DNA from: a virus
IMG/VR virus record: IMGVR_UViG_3300031576_000196
Span: 1-35,263 of that record
Strand: one strand, 5' to 3'
DNA length: 35,263 bases
How positions within the stretch are numbered: the stretch's first letter is position 1; every line of letters starts with the position of its first letter. A program made the translations under genes and the position numbers. The notes beneath the pieces are model-generated. The model worked only from the letters and a program-made list of their open reading frames with translations. It was not told where the DNA came from and searched no databases. This document shows positions 28,942 to 35,263 of the stretch, one piece after another.

Positions 28942-29159
28942 ATCCATAGGCAGTTTGGAATCGTGACAGGATGCGGCCTGACTCTGACAGGAGCCGCACA
29001 ACCTCACGGTCATAGTAGTAAGTCGTTCCCAGCACCGTGCAACTCGGAATCACGATTTTCGTTTGGGAACGACCACACGCGGCCCAGCGGAATGGCTTCT
29101 TGCAGCGCCAGTCCGCCTAGCGCCATGCCCGCAAGTGACAAAAATCCGCGGCGGTTCAT
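28898..29159 (-). pseudogene. Tat-signal-like small protein, frameshifted, antisense in the late operon
   Basis: ATG at 29159 on the minus strand gives NRRGFLSLAGMALGGLALQE, a twin-arginine-type leader (RRGFL), then WSFPNE. This frame ends at 29010, but the next frame continues convincingly as IVIPSCTVLGTTYYYDREVV, RLLSESGRILSRFQTAYGFK and stops at 28898. The interval is 262 nt (3n+1); removing one A of the AAAA run at 29056-29059 joins both. The product would be about 86 aa. It is the only minus-strand gene in the late block. The antisense plus ORF is much less protein-like. Confidence 0.6.
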
Positions 29160-29175
29160 AGGAGCATTTTAGCTG

Positions 29176-29340
29176 ATGCGAGCCGCGATTCAACTCGCGC
29201 CGGATGAAGAAGGCAGACCGCTGGTGAGACTCTGGCCGGAGACTCCGGAAGAAGAACTGCTCGCACGTTTAGTGGATGGTTGCCCAGCCATCGCTTTTGA
29301 GTTCATGGTCCCACACTCCACAGAAGTCGAGGCCGATTGA
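29176..29340 (+). CDS. Small acidic protein (54 aa)
   Basis: ATG at 29176 to TGA at 29340, overlapping the gp10-like start (TGATG). The sequence IQLAPDEEGRPLVRLWPETP, then EEELLARLVDGCPAIAFEFM, is acidic and domain-like. It is divergent to the minus-strand Tat-like gene, from which it is 16 nt apart. Function unknown. Confidence 0.6.
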   Translation: MRAAIQLAPDEEGRPLVRLWPETPEEELLARLVDGCPAIAFEFMVPHSTEVEAD

Positions 29341-30782
29341 TGCAGCAGCCTGCCTTCATCGGACCGGCCTACCAGTTGGGGAGCGTTGCCGTGGACGCCC
29401 AGCAGTGCATCAACTGGTTTCCCGAAGTCAACGAGTTGGGCACCGGCAAGAACCAGGAAGTTGCGGCCTTGGTTCGTCGCCCAGGTCTGAAGAAGCTGGC
29501 CACCGTGAGCCCCGGCCCCTGCCGCGGCATGTGGGAGCGCACCTCGGGTGGCACCCGCCACATGGTTTCCGGCAACAAGCTGTTCGACATCACGGACAGG
29601 TTCAATCCGGTTGACAAGGGAACGCTCCAAACCTTGACTGGCCCTGTGGGCATGGCGGACAACGGCCTCCAACTGCTCATCGTGGATGGCCTGAAAGGAT
29701 ACGTGCTCACCTATGCCACGGGCGGCTTCCATACCATCGCTGATCCTGACTTCCCGCCGGCCACTCACTGCGCTTTCCAGGATCAATACCTCATCGTCAA
29801 CAACGCCGGGACGCGGCAGTTCATGGTCTCGGCACTGTCCGATGCGACCGACTGGGACACGCTGGATTTTGCCTCTAAGGAAGGCCTGCCGGACAACATC
29901 ACGGCCCTGGTTTCCGACCACCGGCAACTCATCCTTGGGGGTTTCCGCTCCACAGAAATGTGGGACAACACCGGCCATCCCGATTTTCCCTTCGAGCGCA
30001 ACAACGGCGCTTTCCTTGAACACGGCTTGGCGGCCGGCCACACCCTGAAGAAGTTCAACGAGTCGGTCTATGGGGTGGGCCGCTCCGAACACGCTGCCGG
30101 GATGGTAGGCCGGCTGGTGGGGTACAACCCCGAGCGCATCTCCACGGTCCCCCTGGAAACCGCCATCGCCGGCTATGGTGACCTGTCGGTGGCAACCGCG
30201 TGGGCGTATGAGTGGAAAAGACACCCCTTCTACCTCATTGATTTTGTCGGTTCCGCGACCACTTGGGTTTATGACGGCTCAACCGGACTCTGGCATGAGC
30301 GCAAGAGCATGAGCAGCGAGGGAGTGCTGGACCGCTGGCGCGCCCAGTACCACGTTTTTGACGGCGAGCGGCACCTGGTCGGCGACTACCAGAATGGGAA
30401 TTTGTACCAACTGGATGATGACACTTTGACCGATGATGGCCGTGAAATCTTCCGCCGCCGGCGCGCGCCGCATCTTTCCAATCAAGCTGAACGGCTGGTT
30501 TGCAGCCGCTTCGAGCTGGACATGGACGTAGGACGTGGCCCTATGCCGCACTTGCTTGCTCCCGATGGACAGCCCCGCGATCCCATGGTGATGCTGCGCG
30601 TCTCGAAAGACATGGGCAAAACTTGGGGCATGGAACGCTGGAAAAGCGCAGGCCGGGCAGGAGAAACCCGCAAGCGGGTCATCTGGGACCGCCTGGGCTG
30701 GGCCTACAACTGGACGTGGGAGGTCACTATCACTGACCCGTTCGCGGCCACGCTGATTTCCGCCTTTCCGAGGTTCTCCTGA
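29340..30782 (+). CDS. Packaged-DNA stabilization protein, P22 gp10-like
   Basis: 480 aa from the ATG at 29340 (TGATG overlap); a TTG one codon earlier is possible. The opening FIGPAYQLGSVAVDAQQCIN, WFPEVNE, and the repeated beta-propeller-like segments (TRHMVSGNKLFDITDRF, LIVDGLKGYVLTYATGGFHT, GERHLVGDYQNGNLYQLDDD) match gp10-like tail hub proteins. The end WTWEVTITDPFAATLISAFP is also typical. Role: stabilises packaged DNA and connects the portal and gp4 to the distal tail. Confidence 0.8.
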   Translation: MQQPAFIGPAYQLGSVAVDAQQCINWFPEVNELGTGKNQEVAALVRRPGLKKLATVSPGPCRGMWERTSGGTRHMVSGNKLFDITDRFNPVDKGTLQTLTGPVGMADNGLQLLIVDGLKGYVLTYATGGFHTIADPDFPPATHCAFQDQYLIVNNAGTRQFMVSALSDATDWDTLDFASKEGLPDNITALVSDHRQLILGGFRSTEMWDNTGHPDFPFERNNGAFLEHGLAAGHTLKKFNESVYGVGRSEHAAGMVGRLVGYNPERISTVPLETAIAGYGDLSVATAWAYEWKRHPFYLIDFVGSATTWVYDGSTGLWHERKSMSSEGVLDRWRAQYHVFDGERHLVGDYQNGNLYQLDDDTLTDDGREIFRRRRAPHLSNQAERLVCSRFELDMDVGRGPMPHLLAPDGQPRDPMVMLRVSKDMGKTWGMERWKSAGRAGETRKRVIWDRLGWAYNWTWEVTITDPFAATLISAFPRFS

Positions 30783-31327
30783 TGGCGCTGCCGCATCTTC
30801 CTGCGCCGCCCGACGATTTGGGAAGCGCGGCCGGAAAGCGCTGGATGCAACTGCTGTGGCGCAAGCTGGGAGAGTTCAGCGATGAGGCTCCTATCAAGGC
30901 AGCGAACATCACCGGCATCTTGGCCAGCGCCAACGCCGCGCCTGGCATCATCCGCAACCTGACCAATGACGCAACCATTGACTCCGTTGACGCGGGCGCC
31001 AGCGCCACGGTGCGCGTCTACGGTCCAGGGGGAGTGGGTTCCAACTGGAACCGCTATCGCAATTTAGCCCTGGCGGGCAGCCCTGCCGCAGTGCAATTCA
31101 CCGGCAAAGCCTACAGCACACGCTACTATGCGGCCTTGGATACGGTGACGCTCCAGTGGACCATCTCCACCCAGCTTAAGGATGTGACCGGGGACAACAT
31201 GGTGATCTTCTCCCTGCTGACCAAGGATGCTGGCGGAGGCGGAGGCGCGTCGGGGGGAGGAGCGTCCGCCGCCGGAGGCTCGGGCGGCGTAGGTGCTTCG
31301 GGCGGCGGTTACGGGATGCTGCTCTGA
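30782..31327 (+). CDS. Probable tail-associated protein with Gly-rich C-terminus
   Basis: A 181-aa protein, ATG at 30782 (TGATG overlap). An N-terminal helical part (AAGKRWMQLLWRKLGEF) is followed by a beta-rich domain (ATVRVYGPGGVGSNWNRYRN, AVQFTGKAYSTRYYAALDTV, VTLQWTISTQL) and a roughly 30-residue Gly/Ser/Ala tail (GGGGGASGGGASAAGGSGG). It is next to gp10, so a distal tail or fibre base component is likely. Family not recognised. Confidence 0.6.
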   Translation: MALPHLPAPPDDLGSAAGKRWMQLLWRKLGEFSDEAPIKAANITGILASANAAPGIIRNLTNDATIDSVDAGASATVRVYGPGGVGSNWNRYRNLALAGSPAAVQFTGKAYSTRYYAALDTVTLQWTISTQLKDVTGDNMVIFSLLTKDAGGGGGASGGGASAAGGSGGVGASGGGYGMLL

Positions 31328-31542
31328 TGTGCAAGGAAATCTCACGCAAGTTTCGCCCGGATCATCGTGACGTTGAAGTGGTCTACGAGGATTGCTTCGG
31401 AGTGCGCAAACTGCTCTACGTGGGACTCAGCCGGCCCACGCCTGTAGATGTGGAAGCCGAGATCCAGCGGGTGTTCCAGGAAGATGACCAGTTGACGGCC
31501 AACGTCAAGGCTGCGGTGGATGGATTGCATGTCAAACTCTGA
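31327..31542 (+). CDS. Small protein, function unknown
   Basis: A 71-aa protein, ATG at 31327 (TGATG overlap). Mixed sequence (FRPDHRDVEVVYEDCFGVRK, LLYVGLSRPTPVDVEAEIQR, VFQEDDQLTANVKAAVDGL). The acyl carrier protein gene begins inside its last codons. No family recognised. Confidence 0.6.
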   Translation: MCKEISRKFRPDHRDVEVVYEDCFGVRKLLYVGLSRPTPVDVEAEIQRVFQEDDQLTANVKAAVDGLHVKL

Positions 31543-31768
31543 GTGCTGCGACCGAGTGCGCCGAGTAATCGCCGAAGCTGCGGCTGTCTCTCTGGATGAG
31601 GTAACCACAGACAGCACGCTGGGCTCGCTGGGCCTGGACTCCTTGGAAACCGCGCAGTTAGTGATGGACATTGAGGATGCTTGGAACCTGGAAATAGCCG
31701 ATGCCGAGTTCAACCGGCTTACCACGGTGGGAGAACTTGTCCAATGGATGACCGCACAGACCGCTTGA
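31529..31768 (+). CDS. Acyl carrier protein (phosphopantetheine-binding)
   Basis: 79 aa from the ATG at 31529. It aligns well by eye with bacterial ACP: CDRVRRVIAEAAAVSLDEVT (helix I), DSTLGSLGLDSLETAQLVMD with Ser38 in the conserved DSL as the 4'-phosphopantetheine site, and helix III/IV IADAEFNRLTTVGELVQWM. Length is normal. Established role: carries acyl chains as thioesters after host phosphopantetheinyl transferase action. No fatty acid or polyketide enzymes are near; the only acyl-handling neighbour is the overlapping GNAT gene. An unusual gene for a virion module. Confidence 0.88.
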   Translation: MSNSECCDRVRRVIAEAAAVSLDEVTTDSTLGSLGLDSLETAQLVMDIEDAWNLEIADAEFNRLTTVGELVQWMTAQTA

Positions 31769-32256
31769 GCGGGAAAGTTGCTGAGGTGGTGGACAGTACC
31801 GACCGAGTCCGCGAAGCCGTAGAGGCCGACATCCCGCGCATCGTGGAGATGGGAATGCGCAGCTTGCGTGACGGGCCTTACGGTGAGCACATCGGCGCAA
31901 ATCCCGAGCACGGGAAAGCCTTCGCCGGGGACATGGTGCGCGGCCAAAATTCTATCGTCCTGCTCTATGAGCGCGGGGGGCGAGTGGAAGGCTTGTTGGC
32001 TTTCATCGTCTTTCCACACTTTTTTTCGGGCGAGCGCACGGCGCAGGAAATCATGTGGTGGGTGGAGCCGGAAGCGCGGAAGGGCAGTTCCTTCAGCCGC
32101 ATCCCCGCTTTCATGCTGTTCCGCGAAGCCGAGCGCCTGGCGAAAGAGATGGGAGCGATGCAGATGCAGTTTACCGCCCCCACGCCGGCCATCGGAAAGC
32201 TCTACGAGCGCGCGGGCTATCGCCAGATCGAAATCGGATACCAAAGGACTCTGTAA
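31744..32256 (+). CDS. GNAT-family acyltransferase
   Basis: 170 aa from the ATG at 31744, overlapping the ACP gene by 25 nt. GNAT-like order: an N-terminal VREAVEADIPRIVEMGMRSL helix, strands NSIVLLYERGGRVEGLLAFI, then EIMWWVEPEARKGSSFSRIP (strand 4 and the acyl-CoA loop, less canonical than R/QxxGxG/A), FREAERLAKEMGAMQMQF and a C-terminal KLYERAGYRQIEIGYQRTL, the typical GNAT end. Expected to transfer an acyl group to an amine; overlap with ACP raises the possibility that acyl-ACP is the donor. Phage GNATs near tail genes are not rare; the ACP pairing is. Confidence 0.78.
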   Translation: MDDRTDRLSGKVAEVVDSTDRVREAVEADIPRIVEMGMRSLRDGPYGEHIGANPEHGKAFAGDMVRGQNSIVLLYERGGRVEGLLAFIVFPHFFSGERTAQEIMWWVEPEARKGSSFSRIPAFMLFREAERLAKEMGAMQMQFTAPTPAIGKLYERAGYRQIEIGYQRTL

Positions 32257-32259
32257 ACC

Positions 32260-33171
32260 ATGCCAGCCATCAGTACAGGACTCGCCATCGGGTTAGGCGC
32301 CATTAGCGCCGGCACTTCGATTGCTGGTGGTCTCATCGCCCGCTCCGGTGCCAATCGCCAGGCGGAAGCGGCTGAGCGATCCTCGCGGGAAGCTGTTGCC
32401 GAAAATCGCCGCCAGTTCGATCTCACCCGTGCCGACCTGGCCCCATGGATTTCAACCGGCTCGGACGCGATTCGCACCCTGGGCTTCCTGCTGGGCTTGG
32501 GGCCGGATCCCAACCGAGCTTCCACGACTGCTGGCATCCCCAGCGGCATCCCTCCGGGCGGCATCCCCTTTGAAGGCGGGGAGCGGGACTTCCCGCGCGG
32601 CCCACGCGGGCCGCGTTCGCCCACGCTAGACTCAACGCTGGCCGGACCTGGCTTCCGCCAGTTCACGTCAACCGGCACCACGGGCCAGACCGTCCCAGGC
32701 GTCAACCTGCCTGCCGGTGACTTTGGCGCACTCAATCGGGACTTCACGCTGGCCGACTTTGAGGCCGACCCTGGCTATGCCTTCCGCTTGGCGGAAGGGC
32801 AGAAGGCGCTGGAGCGCTCGGCGGCCGCAGCCGGAGGGCTGTTTTCAGGCCGGCAGTTAAAGGACACCATCCGCTACGGGCAGGACTTTGCCTCAAATGA
32901 ATTAACCAACGCCTTCAACCGCTTCGAGCATAACCGCGCGGGCCGCTTCAACCGTTATGCGAACTTGGCCGGCGTCGGCCAGCTAGCAGCCACGGACTTG
33001 GGACGCTTCGGGGCGGACAACGCCCGCACCATCGGCGACATCATCATCGGGGGGGCGACCTCGGCGGCCGCCTCGCGCGCTGCCGGCAGCAACGCCTTGG
33101 CGCAGGGCATCACCGGGGGCATCGGCCAAGGGCTGAGCTGGTATCTGTTGAGCCAGTTGGGGAGGCAATAA
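32260..33171 (+). CDS. DNA ejection/internal virion protein
   Basis: A 303-aa protein, ATG at 32260. The N-terminus is Gly/Ala-rich and membrane-like (GLAIGLGAISAGTSIAGGLI), followed by a helical DNA-transfer-type segment (REAVAENRRQFDLTRADLAP, WISTGSDAIRTLGFLLGLG). A conserved FEADPGYAFRLAEGQKALER, AAAGGLFSGRQLKD element follows, common in podoviral DNA transfer proteins of this kind. The C-terminus is Ala/Gly-rich. Role: internal protein ejected to help DNA cross the envelope. Comparable in position to P22 gp7/gp20. Confidence 0.75.
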   Translation: MPAISTGLAIGLGAISAGTSIAGGLIARSGANRQAEAAERSSREAVAENRRQFDLTRADLAPWISTGSDAIRTLGFLLGLGPDPNRASTTAGIPSGIPPGGIPFEGGERDFPRGPRGPRSPTLDSTLAGPGFRQFTSTGTTGQTVPGVNLPAGDFGALNRDFTLADFEADPGYAFRLAEGQKALERSAAAAGGLFSGRQLKDTIRYGQDFASNELTNAFNRFEHNRAGRFNRYANLAGVGQLAATDLGRFGADNARTIGDIIIGGATSAAASRAAGSNALAQGITGGIGQGLSWYLLSQLGRQ

Positions 33172-33175
33172 CCAC

Positions 33176-34483
33176 ATGCTACAGTTCTATCGCACCGAAC
33201 CCGTAGTCCCGCAACTGCCCAACCCGCTGGAAACGGCGGGCCAACTGCTGACCCTCAAGAGTGCCATGCAGCAGCAGCGCATCGGCTCCATGCAAGAGCA
33301 GCAGATGCAGCTTGAACTGGAGGATCAGCAGAAAATCCGCCAAGCCTTCGCCGAAGCGCAAGGGGATTGGGACAAGACCTTTGAACTGGCCTCGCAGATG
33401 GGGGTCTCACCGGCAATGCTGGCGAAGTTGGATGCTGGGCGGCTGGAGCGCCGTCAAAAGCTGGCAGCAGCCACGAAAGAAGAGCGCGAAGCCTGGCTGA
33501 AACAGGCGGAGATCACGGGACAGGCCAGCTTGGCCTTCAAGGAACTGCGGGCCAAGAATCCGCAAGAGGCAGAGCAGGCCTATGCGGCTTTCCGGCCACG
33601 TCTGGAAGAAGCCTTGGGGCGAAAACTTCCCGACCAGCTTCCCGATGACGGCACGCTGGACTTCCTGATTATGTCGTCGAAGACGAGCATGCAGGAACTG
33701 CGGGCGCAAAAAGGTACGCCCGGCGTGGATGTGCCATTTTCTCCTGAGGTGGAAGCCCAGAAAAGACGGATCAGCGACGCCGCCCGGGAACGCCAACTGG
33801 TGCCCGGCGTGGATGTTCCTTACCCGCCGGCGGTCGAACAGCAAAAGGGTCGCCTCGCGGCGGCCGGACGTACCATCATCAGCCCCGGACAGTCCTTCCG
33901 CATCCTCAGTGCCGACGAGAGCAAGGCCATGGGCCTGCCCCAGGGCACGGTAGCCCAAGTCAACGCTGCTGGGAAGGTGGATGTGATTAGCCAGCCGAAC
34001 GCGAAGATGACTGGGGCACACAGTACGGCCCTGCGCTACCTGCTGCGCGGTGCGCAGGCCAGTGATGACATCTTGGCAGTCGAGGACAAGATCTCCAAGA
34101 TGGGACTCGGTGGACAGACGCGACTAAAGTTCGCCCCAAACATCGCGCAGACGGAGGAAGGCCAGCTCTACAAACAAGCCGCCCGATCCTTCACTGAGGC
34201 GCGTTTGCGGAAAGATTCGGGCGCGGCCATCCCGACCTACGAGTTCGACAACGATGAGCGCATGTATTTTGCCCAGCCTGGCGATTCCAAGGAAGTTCTC
34301 GCCCAGAAGCGCACCGCACGCGCGAAAGTCCTCGAAGGTATCGCAGCGGAAGCGGGGCCGGCCTTCGAGGACTACTTCGGGGAAGCCTTTAAGCCCGGCA
34401 TGTTCGTGGAGAAGTATGCGCCGATTCGCCGCCCACAGGGAACTGGTGGCGAGCGCCCGCCGTTGAGTTCTTTCGAGAAATGA
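33176..34483 (+). CDS. Internal virion/DNA injection protein
   Basis: A 435-aa protein, ATG at 33176. The first 130 residues are Gln-rich and helical (LKSAMQQQRIGSMQEQQMQL). The middle has a repeated unit (GVDVPFSPEVEAQKRRI and GVDVPYPPAVEQQKGRL, about 27 residues apart). The C-terminal part is helical (LRYLLRGAQASDDILAVEDK) and ends near FEDYFGEAFKPGMFVEKYAP. The gene order suggests a gp20/gp16-type ejection protein. Name not certain. Confidence 0.65.
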   Translation: MLQFYRTEPVVPQLPNPLETAGQLLTLKSAMQQQRIGSMQEQQMQLELEDQQKIRQAFAEAQGDWDKTFELASQMGVSPAMLAKLDAGRLERRQKLAAATKEEREAWLKQAEITGQASLAFKELRAKNPQEAEQAYAAFRPRLEEALGRKLPDQLPDDGTLDFLIMSSKTSMQELRAQKGTPGVDVPFSPEVEAQKRRISDAARERQLVPGVDVPYPPAVEQQKGRLAAAGRTIISPGQSFRILSADESKAMGLPQGTVAQVNAAGKVDVISQPNAKMTGAHSTALRYLLRGAQASDDILAVEDKISKMGLGGQTRLKFAPNIAQTEEGQLYKQAARSFTEARLRKDSGAAIPTYEFDNDERMYFAQPGDSKEVLAQKRTARAKVLEGIAAEAGPAFEDYFGEAFKPGMFVEKYAPIRRPQGTGGERPPLSSFEK

Positions 34484-34487
34484 AGCC

Positions 34488-35263
34488 ATGCCCCAAGCCT
34501 TTGACCTAGAAGCTGCACGCAAGGCGGGCTATTCGGATGCGGAAATTGCCGCTCACCTGGCCAGCACACGCAGCTTTGACTTGCAACGAGCTCGCGGGTC
34601 GGGCTACTCAGACGCGGAGATCATCCAGCACCTCACGACTTCGCCGCTGGAACGTCCGAACACGCCGGAAACCGCCGCCCACGAACGGTTCATGGGTACC
34701 GGTACAGCGAAAATCGGAGCTTCGCCACAAGCTTTCTCCGCGAACTGGTGGAAATCGAAGTTTTATGAACTCGCGGATGCTTTCACGCAAGGTCTGCCAG
34801 CCGCAGGAGCGACGGCGGGCATGATGATCGGAGGTGGTCTAGGTGCAGGCGGTGGAACCTTGGCGGCGCCTGGTCCCGGAACCGCTGCTGGCGGCGTAAC
34901 TGGCGCTGTCGGTGGTGCAGGCATGGGTGGAATGGCAGGAGAGGCTTCACGCCAAATCATTCGGCGAGTGTTGGGTTTTGAAGGACCAGAAACGCCCACA
35001 GAAGCCGCGCTGGACATCGCCACCGAAGGTGCGTTGCAGGGCGGCATTGAAGCGGGTACGGCGGGATTGGGGCGCTTGGCAGCACCCTTGAGGCGGGGCG
35101 CAGCGGCTCAATACACCCGCGCATTGCGCCCGACAACTCTGGAAAACAAGGCCATCGCAGAGGGAGTCACACCCAAACTCCTGGAGCGCGGGGTGCGCGG
35201 CACTACCGAGGCCATCGAAAAGCGTGCGTCCACGGAAGTCGGCAAGCTGCGCCCCCAACTGGA
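34488..35263 (+). CDS. Large internal virion/ejection protein (3' partial)
   Basis: ATG at 34488; the frame runs off the window end without a stop. It begins with two tandem copies of a 23-25-residue unit (FDLEAARKAGYSDAEIAAHL and FDLQRARGSGYSDAEIIQHL). A helical linker follows, then a long Gly/Ala-rich membrane-like region (residues about 103-150, TAGMMIGGGLGAGGG), and a helical part (LRRGAAAQYTRALRPTTLEN). GYSDAEI repeats at the start of very large ejection proteins are known from podoviruses. Probably the largest protein of the ejection set. Confidence 0.7.
   Translation, partial: MPQAFDLEAARKAGYSDAEIAAHLASTRSFDLQRARGSGYSDAEIIQHLTTSPLERPNTPETAAHERFMGTGTAKIGASPQAFSANWWKSKFYELADAFTQGLPAAGATAGMMIGGGLGAGGGTLAAPGPGTAAGGVTGAVGGAGMGGMAGEASRQIIRRVLGFEGPETPTEAALDIATEGALQGGIEAGTAGLGRLAAPLRRGAAAQYTRALRPTTLENKAIAEGVTPKLLERGVRGTTEAIEKRASTEVGKLRPQL

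Noticed and set aside
28963-29172. 69-aa plus-strand ORF between tail genes
   Set aside because: Ser/Pro/Cys-rich shadow of the minus-strand Tat-like gene.
29190-30224. 344-aa minus-strand ORF opposite the gp10-like gene
   Set aside because: No motifs; gp10-like frame is complete and family-like. Only the separate small minus gene at 28898-29159 is convincing on that strand.
31342-32244. 300-aa minus-strand ORF over the ACP and GNAT genes
   Set aside because: The plus strand encodes an ACP with an intact active site; the minus frame is a shadow.
1-35263. tRNA genes and CRISPR arrays
   Set aside because: I saw no cloverleaf-like GTTCRA-type segments and no regularly spaced repeat arrays; the only short tandem repeats are the three 10-bp iterons.

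Overview
The window is most of a tailed-phage or prophage genome with a P22-like (podovirus) late module. It opens inside one gene and closes inside another. A GC-rich Gram-negative-type host is suggested by several Sec signal peptides, one lipoprotein signal and a Tat-like signal. No host gene, tRNA or replication gene is visible, so neither the host nor the lifestyle can be named with confidence.

Layout. Positions 1-2751 (+) hold two virion surface or adhesin-like proteins, a small one-TM protein (holin-like) and a SleB-type cell wall hydrolase; this looks like the end of the late region. Positions 2748-14951 (-) are a dense early-type operon of about 25 small genes, mostly joined by ATGA, GTGA, TTGA or TGATG overlaps. 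It encodes two HNH nucleases, an SF2 helicase fused to a beta-class DNA methyltransferase, a Dam-type N6-adenine methyltransferase, DUF4326 and DUF5131 (Gp37/Gp68) proteins, a Fis-type HTH, an excisionase-like HTH, a MerR-like HTH and many small zinc-knuckle proteins. The divergent control region at 14952-15130 carries three 10-bp iterons and a hairpin. Positions 15133-21041 (+) are a second accessory cluster of small membrane, lipoprotein and secreted proteins, ending in a minimal tyrosine recombinase. Positions 21028-35263 (+) are the late genes: TerS, TerL, P22-type portal, scaffold, P22-type coat, gp4-like and gp10-like tail factors, an acyl carrier protein next to a GNAT acyltransferase, and injection or internal virion proteins.

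The most interesting element is a 2156-bp IS1595-family transposon at 16466-18621. It has 24-bp terminal inverted repeats and an 8-bp target duplication, CCGCATTC. It carries a two-gene passenger, a DUF3800 protein and a 56-aa basic partner, beside its transposase. It has split a 54-aa phage gene that can be reconstructed exactly from both flanks.

Second in interest is the ACP-GNAT pair inside the virion gene block. A third general point is that at least seven minus-strand genes, including the transposase and Dam, each look broken by a single-base indel while the plus-strand genes look intact. This is either uncorrected assembly error or decay, and it should be settled before anything is concluded from those genes.
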